Origin: Krasilnikovia cinnamomea
Lineage (GTDB): Bacteria > Actinomycetota > Actinomycetes > Mycobacteriales > Micromonosporaceae
Assembly: GCF_004217545.1 (NCBI RefSeq)
Contig: NZ_SHKY01000001.1
Location: 2,480,001 to 2,544,000, forward strand
Length of the DNA stretch: 64,000 nt
Reading direction: 5' to 3'
Part shown: positions 63,530 to 64,000 of the stretch, piece after piece
How positions within the stretch are numbered: the stretch's first letter is position 1
How the letters are laid out: each line of letters opens with the position of its first letter
Position numbers and translations under genes: made by a program
Notes under the pieces: generated by a model
Seen by the model: only the letters and a program-made list of their open reading frames with translations
Told to the model about the DNA's origin: nothing
Databases searched by the model: none

Positions 63530-64000
63530 TCACGTAACGTCGCGGCTACGGATAGTCCACATGGCTGCCCCCACAACGAGGACCAGCACCGCCGCCAGCA
63601 CCCCGCCCGCCATCTGCCAGGTGATGGTCAGCGTGTCCGGCATGCAGCCCTGGGTCGCGGAGAAGTTGCAGGATTCGTAGTCCTCGAGCCGGACCTGCTT
63701 GGAGAGCCACGCGTCCGCCCACACCGGGATCAGATACGCCTCGATGAACTTGACCCTGGCCAGCGCGAGCACCGTGGCCAGCCCGAATTGGAAGACCACG
63801 ATCACACCCACGGTCACGCCCAGTGCCACGGCGGTGTGCCGGCCCAGCGAGGCGAGTCCGAAGCCGAGGGCGGCCGCGGCCACCACGAGCACCACCGCGC
63901 GCAGCTCCAGCAGCATGATCGACTGCCAGGCCCCTGAGGTCATCCCGGCCGTACTGCCGCGCAGCGCGGCGATGAGCAGGAACAGTCCGGTCCAGACCGC
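63530..64000 (-). CDS. ABC transporter permease, C-terminal part (runs off the window)
   Basis: The frame is open from the window end to stop 63530. The visible 156 residues have about four hydrophobic segments, and a loop with Cys residues (YESCNFSATQGCMPD) that could form an extracellular disulfide. The ending GGVLAAVLVLVVGAAMWTIRSRDVT fits an ABC-2 permease. Confidence 0.72.
   Translation of the reverse strand, partial: AVWTGLFLLIAALRGSTAGMTSGAWQSIMLLELRAVVLVVAAAALGFGLASLGRHTAVALGVTVGVIVVFQFGLATVLALARVKFIEAYLIPVWADAWLSKQVRLEDYESCNFSATQGCMPDTLTITWQMAGGVLAAVLVLVVGAAMWTIRSRDVT

Overview
The window is very GC-rich DNA from a mycothiol-producing, chemotactic actinobacterium. A mycothiol synthase (mshD), a mycothiol-dependent maleylpyruvate-isomerase-type protein, a CDC48-like AAA protein, DUF3263, DUF2516 and HBHA-like genes mark it as actinobacterial. 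A full chemotaxis operon points to a flagellated lineage such as Actinoplanes and its relatives in the Micromonosporaceae. The genus is inferred from gene content only. I see no tRNA, rRNA, CRISPR array, insertion sequence or prophage gene; the window looks like stable chromosomal core.

Layout. 1-2719: a 5'-truncated repeat-containing protein, a small membrane protein and a sulfotransferase. 2730-10911: a leftward chemotaxis operon in the order response regulator, cheA, cheW, unknown gene, cheB, cheR, cheY, cheX, cheY, cheX-like, mostly joined by ATGA/GTGA overlaps. 11381-18460: secreted CAP protein, murB, MDMPI-type protein, a GH1 beta-glucosidase with its LacI regulator, EI24 membrane protein and a hydrolase. 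18523-19900: DUF2516, HBHA-like and XRE regulator, an order I recall from mycobacteria. 19946-24409: asparaginase/BKACE pair, YgfZ/Fur pair, nitrobindin with a 34-codon membrane ORF, and a DsrE protein. 25347-26762: sulfur operon (rhodanese, DUF1416) led by a cysteine-rich leader peptide. 29112-38910: GlnR-like regulator, mshD, pstSCAB with a PHO box, and the low-affinity Pit/DUF47 pair with a triple PHO-like box. 40091-48441: DUF402/DinG divergent pair, AI-2E transporter, GroES-like protein, PrsW protease, HD and DUF4031 proteins. 48438-55793: glpD, groEL with tandem CIRCE operators, two acetyltransferases, and a threonine-synthase-like enzyme behind a SAM-I riboswitch. 56044-64000: an ABC exporter whose ATPase is fused to an extracellular hydrolase, a lipoprotein, a CDC48-like AAA protein with a degenerate D1 domain, DUF3263, and the end of another ABC permease.

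How it works together. Phosphate is a clear theme: two PHO boxes flank high- and low-affinity uptake systems, next to a GlnR-type regulator, so nitrogen, phosphate and thiol genes are adjacent. Sulfur is a second theme: a cysteine-sensing leader on the rhodanese operon, and a SAM sensor on a PLP enzyme. Many monocistronic or first genes have a TANNNT -10 box six or seven bases before the start codon, so leaderless transcription seems common; I used this to choose several starts. I could run no database search, so all family names come from motif recognition.
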